DNA of 64,000 nucleotides from Aquipseudomonas guryensis (GTDB lineage Bacteria; Pseudomonadota; Gammaproteobacteria; Pseudomonadales; Pseudomonadaceae). Within the stretch, counting starts at the first letter, position 1. Each line of letters starts with the position of its first letter. Below the pieces are notes generated by a model. The model searched no databases. It was not told where the DNA came from and saw nothing but the letters and a program-made list of their open reading frames with translations. Below are positions 45,627-55,180 of this stretch, in pieces. Location: contig NZ_JACJFN010000005.1 of NCBI RefSeq assembly GCF_014164785.1, positions 241,622 through 305,621 on the forward strand, written 5' to 3'. A program made the position numbers and the translations under genes.

Positions 45627-47357
45627 ATGAATAAATCCTTCGCGTTGCTGACCGCCCTGCTGCTTGTCGGCGGTTGCCAGACACTGCCCCCCTCCTCTCC
45701 CGATGGCACTGTGCCCGTCGAGGAAACGGCTGCCACCCCGGCAGCAGAAACTCCCAAGGTGTATGCCTCATTCAATGAGGAAACCGTCTACAGCCTGCTC
45801 GCCGCCGAGCTGGCCGGGCAGCGCAATCGCTTCGACATTGCCCTGGGCAACTATGTGCAGCAGGCCAATGCGACGCAGGACCCGGCCGTTTCCGAGCGTG
45901 CCTTCCGCATCGCCGAGTACCTCGGTGCCGAGCAGGCTGCCATGGATACCGCGCTGATCTGGGCCAAGAACGCCCCGAACAGCCTCGAAGCGCAGCGCGC
46001 CGCCGCCGTGCAACTGGCCCGTGGCGGACGCTACGACGAATCAATGCACTATATGGAGAAGGTGCTGCAGGCCCAGGGCGATACGCACTTCGACTTCCTC
46101 GCCCTGTCTGCCGCTGAAACCGACGCGGACACCCGCAACGGCCTGCTGCAGAGTTTCGAGCGTCTGCTGGTGAAATACCCGGAGAACGGCCAACTGTTGT
46201 TCGGCAAGGCGCTGCTGCTGCACCAGGACGGCCGCCCGCAGGAAGCCCTGGAACTGCTCGAAGCGCATGTCGCCAGCGAACAGGAAGTGCCGCCACTGCT
46301 ACTGCGCGCGCGCTTGCTGCAAGGCCTGCAACGGGGCGACGAAGCCATCCCGCTGCTGGAAAAAGGCATCAAGCAGTTCCCTGACGACAAGCGCCTGCGC
46401 CTGGCCTATGCCCGCCAGTTGGTTGAACTAGAGCGCCTGGACGAGGCCAAGTCCGAGTTCGCCGGCCTGCTTCAGCAGTTCCCGGATGATGACGACCTGC
46501 GCTTCTCCCTGGCTCTGGTCTGCCTGGAAGACGAAGCCTGGGACGAAGCCGCCATCTATCTGGAAGAGCTGGTCGAGCGTGACAGCCACACCGATGCCGC
46601 GCACTTCAACCTGGCGCGTATCTACGAGCAGCGCGGCGACCTGGAAAGTGCCCTGATCGAATACAACCTGGTCGGCCCCGGTGATGACTACCTGGCCGCG
46701 CAGTCTCGGCAGAACGAGATCCTCCTCGACAGCCAGCGCGCCGAGGAGGCCGCCAGCCGCCTGGCCAAGTCCCGCGACAGCCAGCCGGACTATGCCATCC
46801 AGCTGTACCTGATCGAGTCCGAAGCGCTGGCCAATCGCGACCAGCTGGAGCAGTCCTGGCAACTGATCCAACAAGCGCTGCAGCAGTTCCCGGGCGACAC
46901 CAACCTGCTTTATACCCGCGCCATGCTCGCCGAGAAGCGTGGCGACCTGCCGGGCCTGGAGAAAGACCTGCGCAACATCATCGAGCGCGAGCCGGATAAC
47001 GCCTCAGCACTGAATGCCCTCGGCTACACACTGGCCGACCGCACTACGCGCTACGCCGAAGCCAAGGCGCTGATCGAGAAGGCTCACCAGCTCGACCCGG
47101 AAGATCCGGCCACTCTGGACAGCCTGGGCTGGGTCAACTTCCGCATGGGCAATCTAGAGGAAGCCGAGCGCTACCTGCGCCAGGCCCTGGAGAAATACCC
47201 GGACCACGAAGTTGCCGCGCACCTGGGCGAAGTACTCTGGGCCCAGGGCAAACAGCGTGAAGCGCGTAAGGTCTGGGCCGCCGCACTGGAAGCACAACCC
47301 GACAGCACCATCCTGCGCAGCACCCTGCTGCGCCTCACCGGTTCCGAGAAACCCTGA
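45627..47357 (+). CDS. TPR-repeat lipoprotein
   Basis: This 576-residue protein has a lipobox (LLLVGGC, Cys at residue 17) followed by a Pro/Thr-rich linker and then tetratricopeptide repeats throughout (e.g. LLFGKALLLHQDGRPQEALE, and LDSLGWVNFRMGNLEEAERY near the end). It is likely a periplasmic scaffold anchored to the outer membrane. The gene directly precedes lolB (3-base gap) as in other pseudomonads, which hints at a role in lipoprotein handling, though this is unproven. The start at ATG 45627 gives a proper signal peptide. Confidence 0.9.
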   Translation: MNKSFALLTALLLVGGCQTLPPSSPDGTVPVEETAATPAAETPKVYASFNEETVYSLLAAELAGQRNRFDIALGNYVQQANATQDPAVSERAFRIAEYLGAEQAAMDTALIWAKNAPNSLEAQRAAAVQLARGGRYDESMHYMEKVLQAQGDTHFDFLALSAAETDADTRNGLLQSFERLLVKYPENGQLLFGKALLLHQDGRPQEALELLEAHVASEQEVPPLLLRARLLQGLQRGDEAIPLLEKGIKQFPDDKRLRLAYARQLVELERLDEAKSEFAGLLQQFPDDDDLRFSLALVCLEDEAWDEAAIYLEELVERDSHTDAAHFNLARIYEQRGDLESALIEYNLVGPGDDYLAAQSRQNEILLDSQRAEEAASRLAKSRDSQPDYAIQLYLIESEALANRDQLEQSWQLIQQALQQFPGDTNLLYTRAMLAEKRGDLPGLEKDLRNIIEREPDNASALNALGYTLADRTTRYAEAKALIEKAHQLDPEDPATLDSLGWVNFRMGNLEEAERYLRQALEKYPDHEVAAHLGEVLWAQGKQREARKVWAAALEAQPDSTILRSTLLRLTGSEKP

Positions 47358-47360
47358 TCC

Positions 47361-47975
47361 ATGTTCCGTCAGCTTATCGCTATCAGCCTGCTTGCCCTGC
47401 TCACCGGCTGCGCCGGCTTCACCAACCGCGAGGCCATCGAAGGCCAGGGCGACCCGCAACTGTGGAAAGCCCACAAGGCGCAGATCAGCACCCTGGATGC
47501 CTGGCAGATCAACGGCAAGGTCGGCATCCGCGCACCCAAGGACTCCGGCAGCGGTACGCTGTTCTGGCTGCAGCGCCAGGACTATTACGACATTCGCCTG
47601 TCCGGCCCGCTAGGCCGTGGCGCCGCACGCCTGACCGGCCGCCCCGGAGCCATCCTGCTGGAAGTGGCCAACCAGGGCCGCTATGAAGCCGAATCACCAG
47701 AAGCCCTGCTGGAAGAGCAGCTCGGCTGGCGCCTGCCGGTTTCGCATCTGCTCTGGTGGGTGCGCGGCCTGCCCGCCCCGGACAGCAAGAGCCGGGTGAC
47801 CCTGAGCAGCGACAGCCAGCTGGCACGCCTGCAGCAGGATGGCTGGGATGTCGAATACCTCAGCTACGCCGAACAGAACGGCTACAGCCTGCCGCAACGG
47901 ATCAAACTGCACGGCGAGAACCTCGACGTGACCCTGGTGATCAAGGACTGGCAGCCACGCCAGCTCGGCCAGTAA
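47361..47975 (+). CDS. lolB: Outer-membrane lipoprotein receptor LolB
   Basis: This 204-residue lipoprotein accepts lipoproteins from LolA and inserts them into the outer membrane. It has a lipobox (LLTGC, Cys near residue 17), the strand DAWQINGKVGIRAPKDSGSG typical for LolB, and the WWVRGLPAP segment in the second half. It follows the TPR lipoprotein gene by three bases and precedes ispE, the standard pseudomonad order. Confidence 0.95.
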   Translation: MFRQLIAISLLALLTGCAGFTNREAIEGQGDPQLWKAHKAQISTLDAWQINGKVGIRAPKDSGSGTLFWLQRQDYYDIRLSGPLGRGAARLTGRPGAILLEVANQGRYEAESPEALLEEQLGWRLPVSHLLWWVRGLPAPDSKSRVTLSSDSQLARLQQDGWDVEYLSYAEQNGYSLPQRIKLHGENLDVTLVIKDWQPRQLGQ

Positions 47976-47996
47976 GCCCTTTCCCACGCACAACCT

Positions 47997-48018
47997 GTAG
48001 GAGCGAGCACGCTCCTAC
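47997..48018. repeat. Single REP hairpin between lolB and ispE
   Basis: GTAGGAGCG (47997-48005) and CGCTCCTAC (48010-48018) pair across AGCA. It is a single, shorter version of the REP units at 3261 and 42990. Confidence 0.8.
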
Positions 48019-48034
48019 ACAACGGCCAACCGCA

Positions 48035-48919
48035 ATGACAGCCACCACAATTCCAGCCCACGCCGAACTGACCCTGCCGGCCCCGGCCAAGCTCAACCTG
48101 ATGCTGCACATCCTCGGTCGCCGCGCCGACGGTTATCACGAGCTGCAGACCCTGTTCCAGTTCATCGACTACGGCGACCAGCTCGGCTTCGCCCTCCGCA
48201 CCGACGGCGAGATCCGCCTGCACAGCGAGATCCCCGGCGTGCCCCACGACAGCAACCTGATCGTGCGCGCCGCGCGCCAACTGCAGCAGCAAGCCGGCTG
48301 CACACTGGGCGCCGACATCTGGCTGGATAAGCGCCTGCCCATGGGTGGCGGCATCGGTGGCGGCAGCTCGGATGCGGCGACCACCCTGCTCGGCCTCAAC
48401 CACCTATGGCAACTGGGCTGGGACGAAGACTGCCTGGCGCAACTGGGCCTCGGCCTGGGCGCCGACGTGCCGGTATTCGTGCGCGGCCGCGCCGCCTTCG
48501 CCGAGGGTGTCGGCGAGCGTCTGCAGCCGGTCGAACTGGCCGAACCCTGGTATCTGGTCGCCGTGCCGCAGGTGGCCATCAGCACCGCCGAAGTTTTTGC
48601 CGACCCCGAGTTGACACGGAATACCCCGGCCATTACAGTTCGCAGCCTTCCCGCGGGGGGTGGTCATAACGACTGCCAACCGGTTGTCGAGAAGCGCTAC
48701 CCAGAAGTGCGTAACGCTTTGAACTTGTTGAACAAATTTGTTCCAGCAAGAATGACCGGAACCGGAGCTTGTGTATTTGGGAGCTTCCCAAATCAGGCCG
48801 ATGCTGATAAAGTCTCGCGCCAACTTCCGGCCACCCTGCCAAGTTTCACAGCACGTGGTTGCAATCGGTCTCCGGTGCATCTGCAGCTCGAAAAACTAGC
48901 AACGGAAGGGAATGCCTAG
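48035..48919 (+). CDS. ispE: 4-diphosphocytidyl-2-C-methyl-D-erythritol kinase
   Basis: This 294-residue GHMP kinase of the MEP isoprenoid pathway has the ATP-binding glycine loop PMGGGIGGGSSDAA, the N-terminal PAPAKLNLMLHILGRRADGY with the catalytic Lys, and the C-terminal MTGTGACVFG. The usual length is about 280; the extra residues are at the N-terminus (TATTIPAHAELTL) and C-terminus. The ATG at 48035 is the first plausible one. It ends 18 bases before the first tRNA-Gln. The last third (48600-48900) is notably less GC-rich than the rest of the gene. Confidence 0.95.
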   Translation: MTATTIPAHAELTLPAPAKLNLMLHILGRRADGYHELQTLFQFIDYGDQLGFALRTDGEIRLHSEIPGVPHDSNLIVRAARQLQQQAGCTLGADIWLDKRLPMGGGIGGGSSDAATTLLGLNHLWQLGWDEDCLAQLGLGLGADVPVFVRGRAAFAEGVGERLQPVELAEPWYLVAVPQVAISTAEVFADPELTRNTPAITVRSLPAGGGHNDCQPVVEKRYPEVRNALNLLNKFVPARMTGTGACVFGSFPNQADADKVSRQLPATLPSFTARGCNRSPVHLQLEKLATEGNA

Positions 48920-48937
48920 CATTCGGTTATACGATAC

Positions 48938-49012
48938 AGGGGCGTCGCCAAGCGGTAAGGCAGCAGGTTTTGATCCTGCCATGCGTTGGTTCGAATCCAG
49001 CCGCCCCTGCCA
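48938..49012 (+). tRNA. tRNA-Gln (anticodon TTG), first copy
   Basis: This 75-base tRNA has acceptor arms AGGGGCG and CGCCCCT, a D-loop with AAGCGGTAAGG, and anticodon stem GCAGG/CCTGC around TTTTGAT (anticodon TTG at 48970-48972). It also has a TTCGAAT T-loop and an encoded CCA end. It reads CAA codons. Confidence 0.95.
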
Positions 49013-49063
49013 TAACCTCCCAGAGGTTACGTAAACCAGATCGTGCATTAGCGTTAACTCTAC

Positions 49064-49138
49064 AGGGGCGTCGCCAAGCGGTAAGGCAGCAGGTTTTGAT
49101 CCTGCCATGCGTTGGTTCGAATCCAGCCGCCCCTGCCA
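49064..49138 (+). tRNA. tRNA-Gln (anticodon TTG), second identical copy
   Basis: All 75 bases are identical to the copy at 48938-49012. The spacer between the copies is 51 bases. The tandem pair upstream of prs is found in other pseudomonads. Confidence 0.95.
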
Positions 49139-49220
49139 TATATTCGAGAGCTGTTCAAAGAGCCTGGCTTTTTGAACAGCTTTTTAATTCATCGGACCCA
49201 CCCTCAGGCAGGTACTGCGC

Positions 49221-50162
49221 GTGTCCAAGATGATGGTCTTCACGGGGAATGCTAACCCCGACCTGGCGCGTCGCATCGTGCGCCAACTGCACATCCCCCT
49301 CGGCGACGCCTCCGTAGGCAAATTCTCCGACGGCGAAATCAGCGCTGAAATCAATGAAAACGTTCGCGGTAAAGACGTTTTCATCATTCAGCCGACCTGT
49401 GCCCCGACTAACGACAACCTGATGGAACTGGTGGTGATGGCTGACGCCTTCCGCCGCTCCTCGGCTTCTCGTATCACTGCAGTCATCCCCTACTTCGGCT
49501 ATGCCCGCCAGGACCGCCGCCCGCGCTCCGCTCGCGTGGCAATCAGCGCCAAAGTGGTGGCCGACATGCTGACCGTGGTCGGTATCGACCGCGTGCTGAC
49601 TGTCGACCTGCACGCCGACCAGATCCAAGGCTTCTTCGATATCCCGGTAGATAACATCTACGGTTCCCCGGTTCTGGTGGACGATATCGAAGACCAGCGT
49701 TTCGAAAACCTGATGATCGTCTCCCCGGACATCGGCGGTGTAGTGCGCGCACGCGCCGTGGCCAAGTCCCTGGGTGTTGACCTGGCGATCATCGACAAGC
49801 GCCGCGAGAAGGCCAACCACTCCGAAGTGATGCACATCATCGGTGACGTGGACGGCCGCACCTGCGTACTGGTCGACGACATGGTCGACACCGCCGGCAC
49901 CCTCTGCCACGCCGCCAAGGCGCTGAAAGAGCACGGCGCCGCCAAGGTGTTCGCCTACGCAACGCACCCGGTACTGTCGGGCCGCGCCATTGAAAATCTT
50001 GAAAACTCCGTACTGGACGCACTAGTGGTGACCAACACCATCCCGCTGTCCGCTGCGGCGCAAGCCTGCTCGCGTATCCGTCAACTGGATATGGCAGCAG
50101 TCGTGGCTGAAGCGATGCGTCGCATCAGCAATGAAGAATCGATCAGCGCGATGTTCCGCTAA
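49221..50162 (+). CDS. prs: Ribose-phosphate pyrophosphokinase
   Basis: This 313-residue enzyme makes PRPP from ribose-5-phosphate and ATP for nucleotide, histidine and tryptophan synthesis. The PRPP-binding loop is in DDMVDTAGT, the catalytic flexible-loop region is DRRPRSARVAIS, and VDLHADQIQGFFDIPVD is highly conserved. The GTG at 49221 (VSKMMVFTGNANP) reproduces the normal N-terminus; an ATG three codons later is less likely. A terminator follows before rplY. Confidence 0.97.
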   Translation: MSKMMVFTGNANPDLARRIVRQLHIPLGDASVGKFSDGEISAEINENVRGKDVFIIQPTCAPTNDNLMELVVMADAFRRSSASRITAVIPYFGYARQDRRPRSARVAISAKVVADMLTVVGIDRVLTVDLHADQIQGFFDIPVDNIYGSPVLVDDIEDQRFENLMIVSPDIGGVVRARAVAKSLGVDLAIIDKRREKANHSEVMHIIGDVDGRTCVLVDDMVDTAGTLCHAAKALKEHGAAKVFAYATHPVLSGRAIENLENSVLDALVVTNTIPLSAAAQACSRIRQLDMAAVVAEAMRRISNEESISAMFR

Positions 50163-50185
50163 CGCGAACATCCCTGGCGACCTGT

Positions 50186-50210
50186 GCCCCGCCGCTGTGC
50201 GGGGCTTTTT
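50186..50210 (+). terminator. Rho-independent terminator after prs
   Basis: GCCCCGC (50186-50192) and GCGGGGC (50199-50205) pair across a 6-base loop and are followed by five T residues. Confidence 0.88.
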
Positions 50211-50273
50211 GCCCAACCGCCCGCACGCTGGTCGCAAGCGCAGCTGGCGGTTTGGTTATTTTGGAGAAGTGAA

Positions 50274-50879
50274 ATGACTGTTGAATTTGCCCTGAATGCC
50301 GAAGCGCGTTCCGACCTGGGGAAAGGTGCGAGCCGCCGCCTGCGTCGTATCGCCAGCCTGGTACCGGCTGTTATCTACGGTGGCGAGAAAGCCCCGCAAT
50401 CGATCAGCCTGCTGGCTAAAGACCTGGCCAAGCTGCTGGAAAACGAAGCTGCCTTCAGCCACGTGCTGACCCTGAACGTTGCCGGCACCGCCGAAACCGT
50501 TCTGATCAAGGCCCTGCAACGTCACCCGGCCAAAGGCTTCGTTCTGCACGCTGACTTCGTTCGCGTCGTAGCCGGCCAGAAACTGACCGCCCACGTTCCC
50601 CTGCACTTCCTCAACCAGGAATCCTCGGTTGGCGTGAAGCAGCAAGGCGGCGAAGTGTCCCACACCATCTCCGAAGTTGAAGTTTCCTGCCAGCCGCAAG
50701 ACCTGCCGGAATTCATCAACGTCGACATGGCCAAAGTGGAAGTCGGTCAGATCGTTCACCTGTCCGACCTGGTACTGCCGAAAGGCGTCGAGCTGGTGGC
50801 CCTGGCCCACGGCAACGACCTGGCTGTTGCCAACATCCACGCTTCCCGCGTTGCCAAAGAAGAAGACGCAGCCGAGTAA
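50274..50879 (+). CDS. rplY: Ribosomal protein L25 (CTC form)
   Basis: This 201-residue 5S-rRNA-binding large-subunit protein is of the long CTC type, with an L25 domain (residues ~5-95: RSDLGKGASRRLRRI, VPAVIYGGEKAPQSI) and a C-terminal beta domain. The ATG at 50274 has TTGGAGAAG about seven bases upstream. It lies between prs and pth, the classical order. Confidence 0.96.
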   Translation: MTVEFALNAEARSDLGKGASRRLRRIASLVPAVIYGGEKAPQSISLLAKDLAKLLENEAAFSHVLTLNVAGTAETVLIKALQRHPAKGFVLHADFVRVVAGQKLTAHVPLHFLNQESSVGVKQQGGEVSHTISEVEVSCQPQDLPEFINVDMAKVEVGQIVHLSDLVLPKGVELVALAHGNDLAVANIHASRVAKEEDAAE

Positions 50880-50913
50880 TCCACTCAGCTCGTCTTAAGG
50901 AAGGGCCCCCGTC

Positions 50914-51501
50914 GTGACTGCCGTGCAACTGATCGTCGGCCTGGGTAATCCAGGCCCCGAATACGACCAGACCCGGCATAACGCGGGGGCCCTTTTCGTT
51001 GAGCGCCTGGCCGACCGCGAACGCGTCAGCCTGAGCCTCGACAAAAAGTATTTTGGCCTGGTGGGCAAGTTCAGCCATCAGGGCCGCGACGTTCGTCTGC
51101 TCATCCCCACCACCTTCATGAACCGCAGCGGCCAGTCCGTAGCGGCACTGGCGAATTTCTTCCGGATACCTCCGGACGCCATTCTGGTGGCCCACGACGA
51201 ACTCGACATGCCTCCCGGCGTCGCCAAACTCAAACAGGGTGGCGGGCACGGCGGACATAACGGGCTGCGCGACATCATTGCCCAGCTCGGCAATCAGAAC
51301 ACTTTCCACCGCCTGCGGCTCGGCATCGGCCACCCTGGGCACAGCAGCCTGGTCTCCAACTTCGTCCTCAGCCGCGCCCCGCGTAGCGAGCAGGAGCTGC
51401 TGGACACCAGCATCGATTTCGCCCTCGGCGTGCTGCCGGAAATGCTCGCCGGCGAATGGACCAAAGCGATGCACAAGCTGCACAGCCAGAAAGCCACCTA
51501 A
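50914..51501 (+). CDS. pth: Peptidyl-tRNA hydrolase
   Basis: This 195-residue enzyme recycles tRNA from dropped-off peptidyl-tRNA. GLGNPGPEYDQTRHNAG contains the catalytic His, FMNRSGQSV the conserved Asn, and LDMPPGVAKLKQGGGHGGHN the substrate-binding segment. The start is a GTG at 50914 with AAGGAAGGG upstream. It is in an operon with rplY and ychF. Confidence 0.96.
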   Translation: MTAVQLIVGLGNPGPEYDQTRHNAGALFVERLADRERVSLSLDKKYFGLVGKFSHQGRDVRLLIPTTFMNRSGQSVAALANFFRIPPDAILVAHDELDMPPGVAKLKQGGGHGGHNGLRDIIAQLGNQNTFHRLRLGIGHPGHSSLVSNFVLSRAPRSEQELLDTSIDFALGVLPEMLAGEWTKAMHKLHSQKAT

Positions 51502-51538
51502 TCACTTTTCACCGCCTTATCGGCGCGAGGGACACACC

Positions 51539-52639
<1,101 letters not shown>

Positions 52640-52718
52640 GCATTTGATAGCGCGCATAAATTTTCTCGAAACACGCTTGACAGCAAACGCTGTGACGAGA
52701 ATAATGCGCGCCTCAAAC

Positions 52719-52795
52719 GGCTACGTAGCTCAGTTGGTTAGAGCACGGCATTCATAATGCTGGGGTCCGGGGTTCAAGTCCCTGCGTAGCCACCA
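52719..52795 (+). tRNA. Elongator tRNA-Met (anticodon CAT)
   Basis: This 77-base tRNA has acceptor GGCTACG/CGTAGCC, a D-loop with AGTTGGTTAGA, anticodon loop TTCATAA and an encoded CCA. The close match to E. coli elongator tRNA-Met in the acceptor and D-arm separates it from initiator or lysidine-modified Ile tRNAs. Confidence 0.92.
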
Positions 52796-52803
52796 AACAT
52801 TTG

Positions 52804-52836
52804 AAAGGGGTTAGCGAAAGCTAACCCCTTTTTCTT
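52804..52836 (+). terminator. Rho-independent terminator after tRNA-Met
   Basis: AAAGGGGTTAGC and GCTAACCCCTTT form a 12-bp stem around GAAA (52816-52819), followed by TT then CTTT. Confidence 0.9.
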
Positions 52837-52916
52837 TGCGCGCAATAAAAAACTAAAGCAGCTATTGGCTGCAAAAGCACAAAGTTATGGCATCAAGAAA
52901 TGAGGAAGGAATTGAA

Positions 52917-53003
52917 TGGTGCCCGGAGCCGGACTCGAACCGGCATGACCTTGCGGCCGAGAGATTTTAAGTCTCCTGCGTCTACCGATTTCGCCATCCG
53001 GGC
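52917..53003 (-). tRNA. tRNA-Leu (anticodon TAA)
   Basis: This 87-base class II tRNA on the minus strand has acceptor GCCCGGA/TCCGGGC, a D-arm with AATCGGTAGACGC, anticodon loop CTTAAAA, a long variable arm (CTCGGCCGCAAGGTC), T-loop GTTCGAGT and an encoded CCA. Confidence 0.94.
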
Positions 53004-53096
53004 ATGAAAGCGGGCCGCGAATTATGCAGAAGCCCCAGCGCACTGTACAGCACCACGGTTGGCGCCCCGCCGGTGTTAGCAACCTGCCTTGTACCA

Positions 53097-53996
53097 CTAG
53101 GCTTGCTGCGTACGGCCAGCCAGCAAAAGGCCGGCAAAGATAAGGGCACCGCCAATCCAGTGAAAGCTCTGCAAGCCCTCGCCCAGGAGCAGCCAAGCCA
53201 AGAGCGCGGTGAAGACCGGCATGAGGAAGTTGCTCATCGCCGTACGCGCCGCGCCGAGTTCGCGCAGGCCGATATTCCACAGGTGGTACGCCAGAACCGA
53301 AGCGAAGAGCGCGGTGTAGGCAATCGCCGCGAGGTTCTCCAGGTTGGGCTCGAACCGCGCGCCCTGCCCAAGCTCCCAGGCATAGAGGGGCGCCAGCATC
53401 AGCAGGCCGAGCAGGATCAGCGCGCCGAGCAAGGTGAAGGGTGGAATCTGGAAGTAACGGTTCCAGCGCCGTAGCAACAAGGAGTAAAGCGCCCAGTCCA
53501 GGGTTGCCAGCAAGATCAGCAGGTCACCCTGGGCAAACGACAGGCTGCTCAGCATCTGCCAGTTGCCCTGGGCGATCAGCCAGATCAGGCCGAGCAGCGC
53601 CAGGCCAAGCCCGCCCCAGGCCCGCCGTGCCGGCCATTCGCCGAGCAACAGACCTGCGCCGATAAAAGTCGCCAGCGGCAGGCAGGTACTGATCAGGCTG
53701 AGATTGATCGCCGCGGTGCTCAGCGCCGCCGTGTAGAGCAGGCAGTTGTAGAGCGTGATCGCCAGTAGCGCCGCGACCCAGAGGCGCCAGCCAGCGGTCC
53801 GTAGCGCTTGGCGGTAACGCCACAGCGAGGGGGCGACAAGGGGCAAGACTATGGCGAGCGCTACAGCCCAGCGCCAGAAGGCCAGCGACAGCGGTGGGAT
53901 CGGCCCGCTGAACGCTCGTGCCACCAAGGAGTTGCCGGCCCAGAACAGGCTGGCCAGGGCCAGGCCGAGCCAGGCGAGGAGTTGCGCGCGCGGCAC
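53097..53996 (-). CDS. EamA/DMT-family transporter
   Basis: This 299-residue protein has about ten membrane helices in two EamA repeats (LGLALASLFWAGNSLVARAF at the start, SVLAYHLWNIGLRELGAART before the last helices). The frame stays open upstream inside the carbonic-anhydrase gene, but the start is most likely the GTG at 53996, one base after the can stop codon, suggesting translational coupling. The substrate is unknown; export of a small metabolite is the family norm. Confidence 0.88.
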   Translation of the reverse strand: MPRAQLLAWLGLALASLFWAGNSLVARAFSGPIPPLSLAFWRWAVALAIVLPLVAPSLWRYRQALRTAGWRLWVAALLAITLYNCLLYTAALSTAAINLSLISTCLPLATFIGAGLLLGEWPARRAWGGLGLALLGLIWLIAQGNWQMLSSLSFAQGDLLILLATLDWALYSLLLRRWNRYFQIPPFTLLGALILLGLLMLAPLYAWELGQGARFEPNLENLAAIAYTALFASVLAYHLWNIGLRELGAARTAMSNFLMPVFTALLAWLLLGEGLQSFHWIGGALIFAGLLLAGRTQQA

Positions 53997-53997
53997 C

Positions 53998-54642
53998 TCA
54001 GGACTGGCCGGCCGGGCGCAGGCGGTACTGCGGTGGCAGTTGCTCCAGGCCGCTGACGGTGACGTTGAGGTTCTTCCAGCGACCGTCCTTGATGCCATAG
54101 ATGCAGCCATGCACCGACAGCTCCTGGCCGCGATGCCAGGCGTTCTGCACGATGGTGGTGTGGCTGACGTTGGCCACCTGGTGGATGACGTTGAGCTCGC
54201 AGAGGCGATCGACCTTGTCTTCCTCGTCGGCGATCGCGGCGAAGTGCTCGCGCTGCTCGTAATACAGGTCGCGGATCGAGCGCAGCCAGCCATCGATCAG
54301 GCCGAACTGGCGGTCCTGCATGGCCGCGCGCACACCGCCGCAGCCGTAGTGGCCGGTGACCAGGATGTGTTTGACCTTGAGCACGTCGACCGCGTACTGG
54401 ATCACCGACAGGCAGTTGAGGTCGGTATGCAGCACCACGTTGGCGACGTTGCGGTGGACGAAGATATCACCCGGCAACAGACCGACGATTTCGTTGGCCG
54501 GCACCCGCGCATCCGAGCAACCGATCCACAGGAACTCAGGAGTCTGCTGCTTGGCCAGCTTGGCGAAGAACTCGGGGTCCTTCTCGTTGACCGATTCGGC
54601 CCAGCGCGCGTTGTTGTCGAACAGGTGCTGCAGATCGCTCAT
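53998..54642 (-). CDS. can: Beta-class carbonic anhydrase
   Basis: This 214-residue cytoplasmic zinc enzyme interconverts CO2 and bicarbonate. The zinc ligands are Cys42, Asp44 (in GCSDAR), His98 and Cys101 (in GHYGCGG), the exact residue numbers of E. coli Can; Arg46 completes the Asp-Arg dyad. It starts at ATG 54642 (MSDLQHLFDNN). The EamA gene follows immediately. Confidence 0.96.
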   Translation of the reverse strand: MSDLQHLFDNNARWAESVNEKDPEFFAKLAKQQTPEFLWIGCSDARVPANEIVGLLPGDIFVHRNVANVVLHTDLNCLSVIQYAVDVLKVKHILVTGHYGCGGVRAAMQDRQFGLIDGWLRSIRDLYYEQREHFAAIADEEDKVDRLCELNVIHQVANVSHTTIVQNAWHRGQELSVHGCIYGIKDGRWKNLNVTVSGLEQLPPQYRLRPAGQS

Positions 54643-54727
54643 GGCTTAATCCTCACGGTTCGCGCCGCACCATACGGAGCGGCTGGCGCTTTGACAAGCC
54701 AGCCGCAAGTGCAGCGCCGATGGGGCT

Positions 54728-55180
54728 TCAGTCGAGCAGGGTGCAGGCCATCACCAAGGCATCTTCGCGACCGCCCGGCGCGGGGTAATAGTCGCGCCGG
54801 CGGCCGATCTCGTTGAAGCCATAGCGCTCGTACAGGCGATAAGCCGACTGATTGCTGGCACGTACTTCGAGGAAGCACTCTCCAGCGTTCAGCTGCATGG
54901 CCCGGCGCATCAGATGTTCCAGCAGCTGCAGGCCGTAGCCCTTGCCCTGACTCTGCGGGCGCACGGTGATATTGAGCAGGTGTGCCTCGTCGATGATCAC
55001 CTGGATGATGCCGTGGCCGATCTGCTCGGTGCCCTCCAACATTACCCAGCAGTCGTAGGACTTGAGGCCATCGGCGAACAGGTTGCGGTTCCACGGATGG
55101 CTGAAGCCGGCGGCTTCGATCTGCACCACGCGGTCGAGGTCCGCCTCGGTCATCGGGCGGAAGCTGATGGCGCCACTCAT
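54728..55180 (-). CDS. rimI: Ribosomal-protein-alanine acetyltransferase RimI
   Basis: This 150-residue GNAT acetyltransferase acts on the N-terminal alanine of S18 and probably other proteins. It has the N-terminal ISFRPMTEADLDRVVQIEA, SHPWNRNLF, and the acetyl-CoA loop VRPQSQGKGYGLQLLEHL. The end is YGFNEIGRRRDYYPAPGGRE. The ATG at 55180 overlaps the stop of the upstream gene (ATGA). Confidence 0.93.
   Translation of the reverse strand: MSGAISFRPMTEADLDRVVQIEAAGFSHPWNRNLFADGLKSYDCWVMLEGTEQIGHGIIQVIIDEAHLLNITVRPQSQGKGYGLQLLEHLMRRAMQLNAGECFLEVRASNQSAYRLYERYGFNEIGRRRDYYPAPGGREDALVMACTLLD

Noticed and set aside
48938..49138. Short direct repeats suggesting a CRISPR array
   Set aside because: There are only two units and they are tRNA genes. 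No other regularly spaced repeats were found in the window.
48896..49139. Minus-strand open frames of about 70 codons covering the two tRNA-Gln genes
   Set aside because: Their internal repeat (MAGAAGFEPTHGRIK-type) simply reflects the duplicated tRNA gene read backwards, a well-known false gene.
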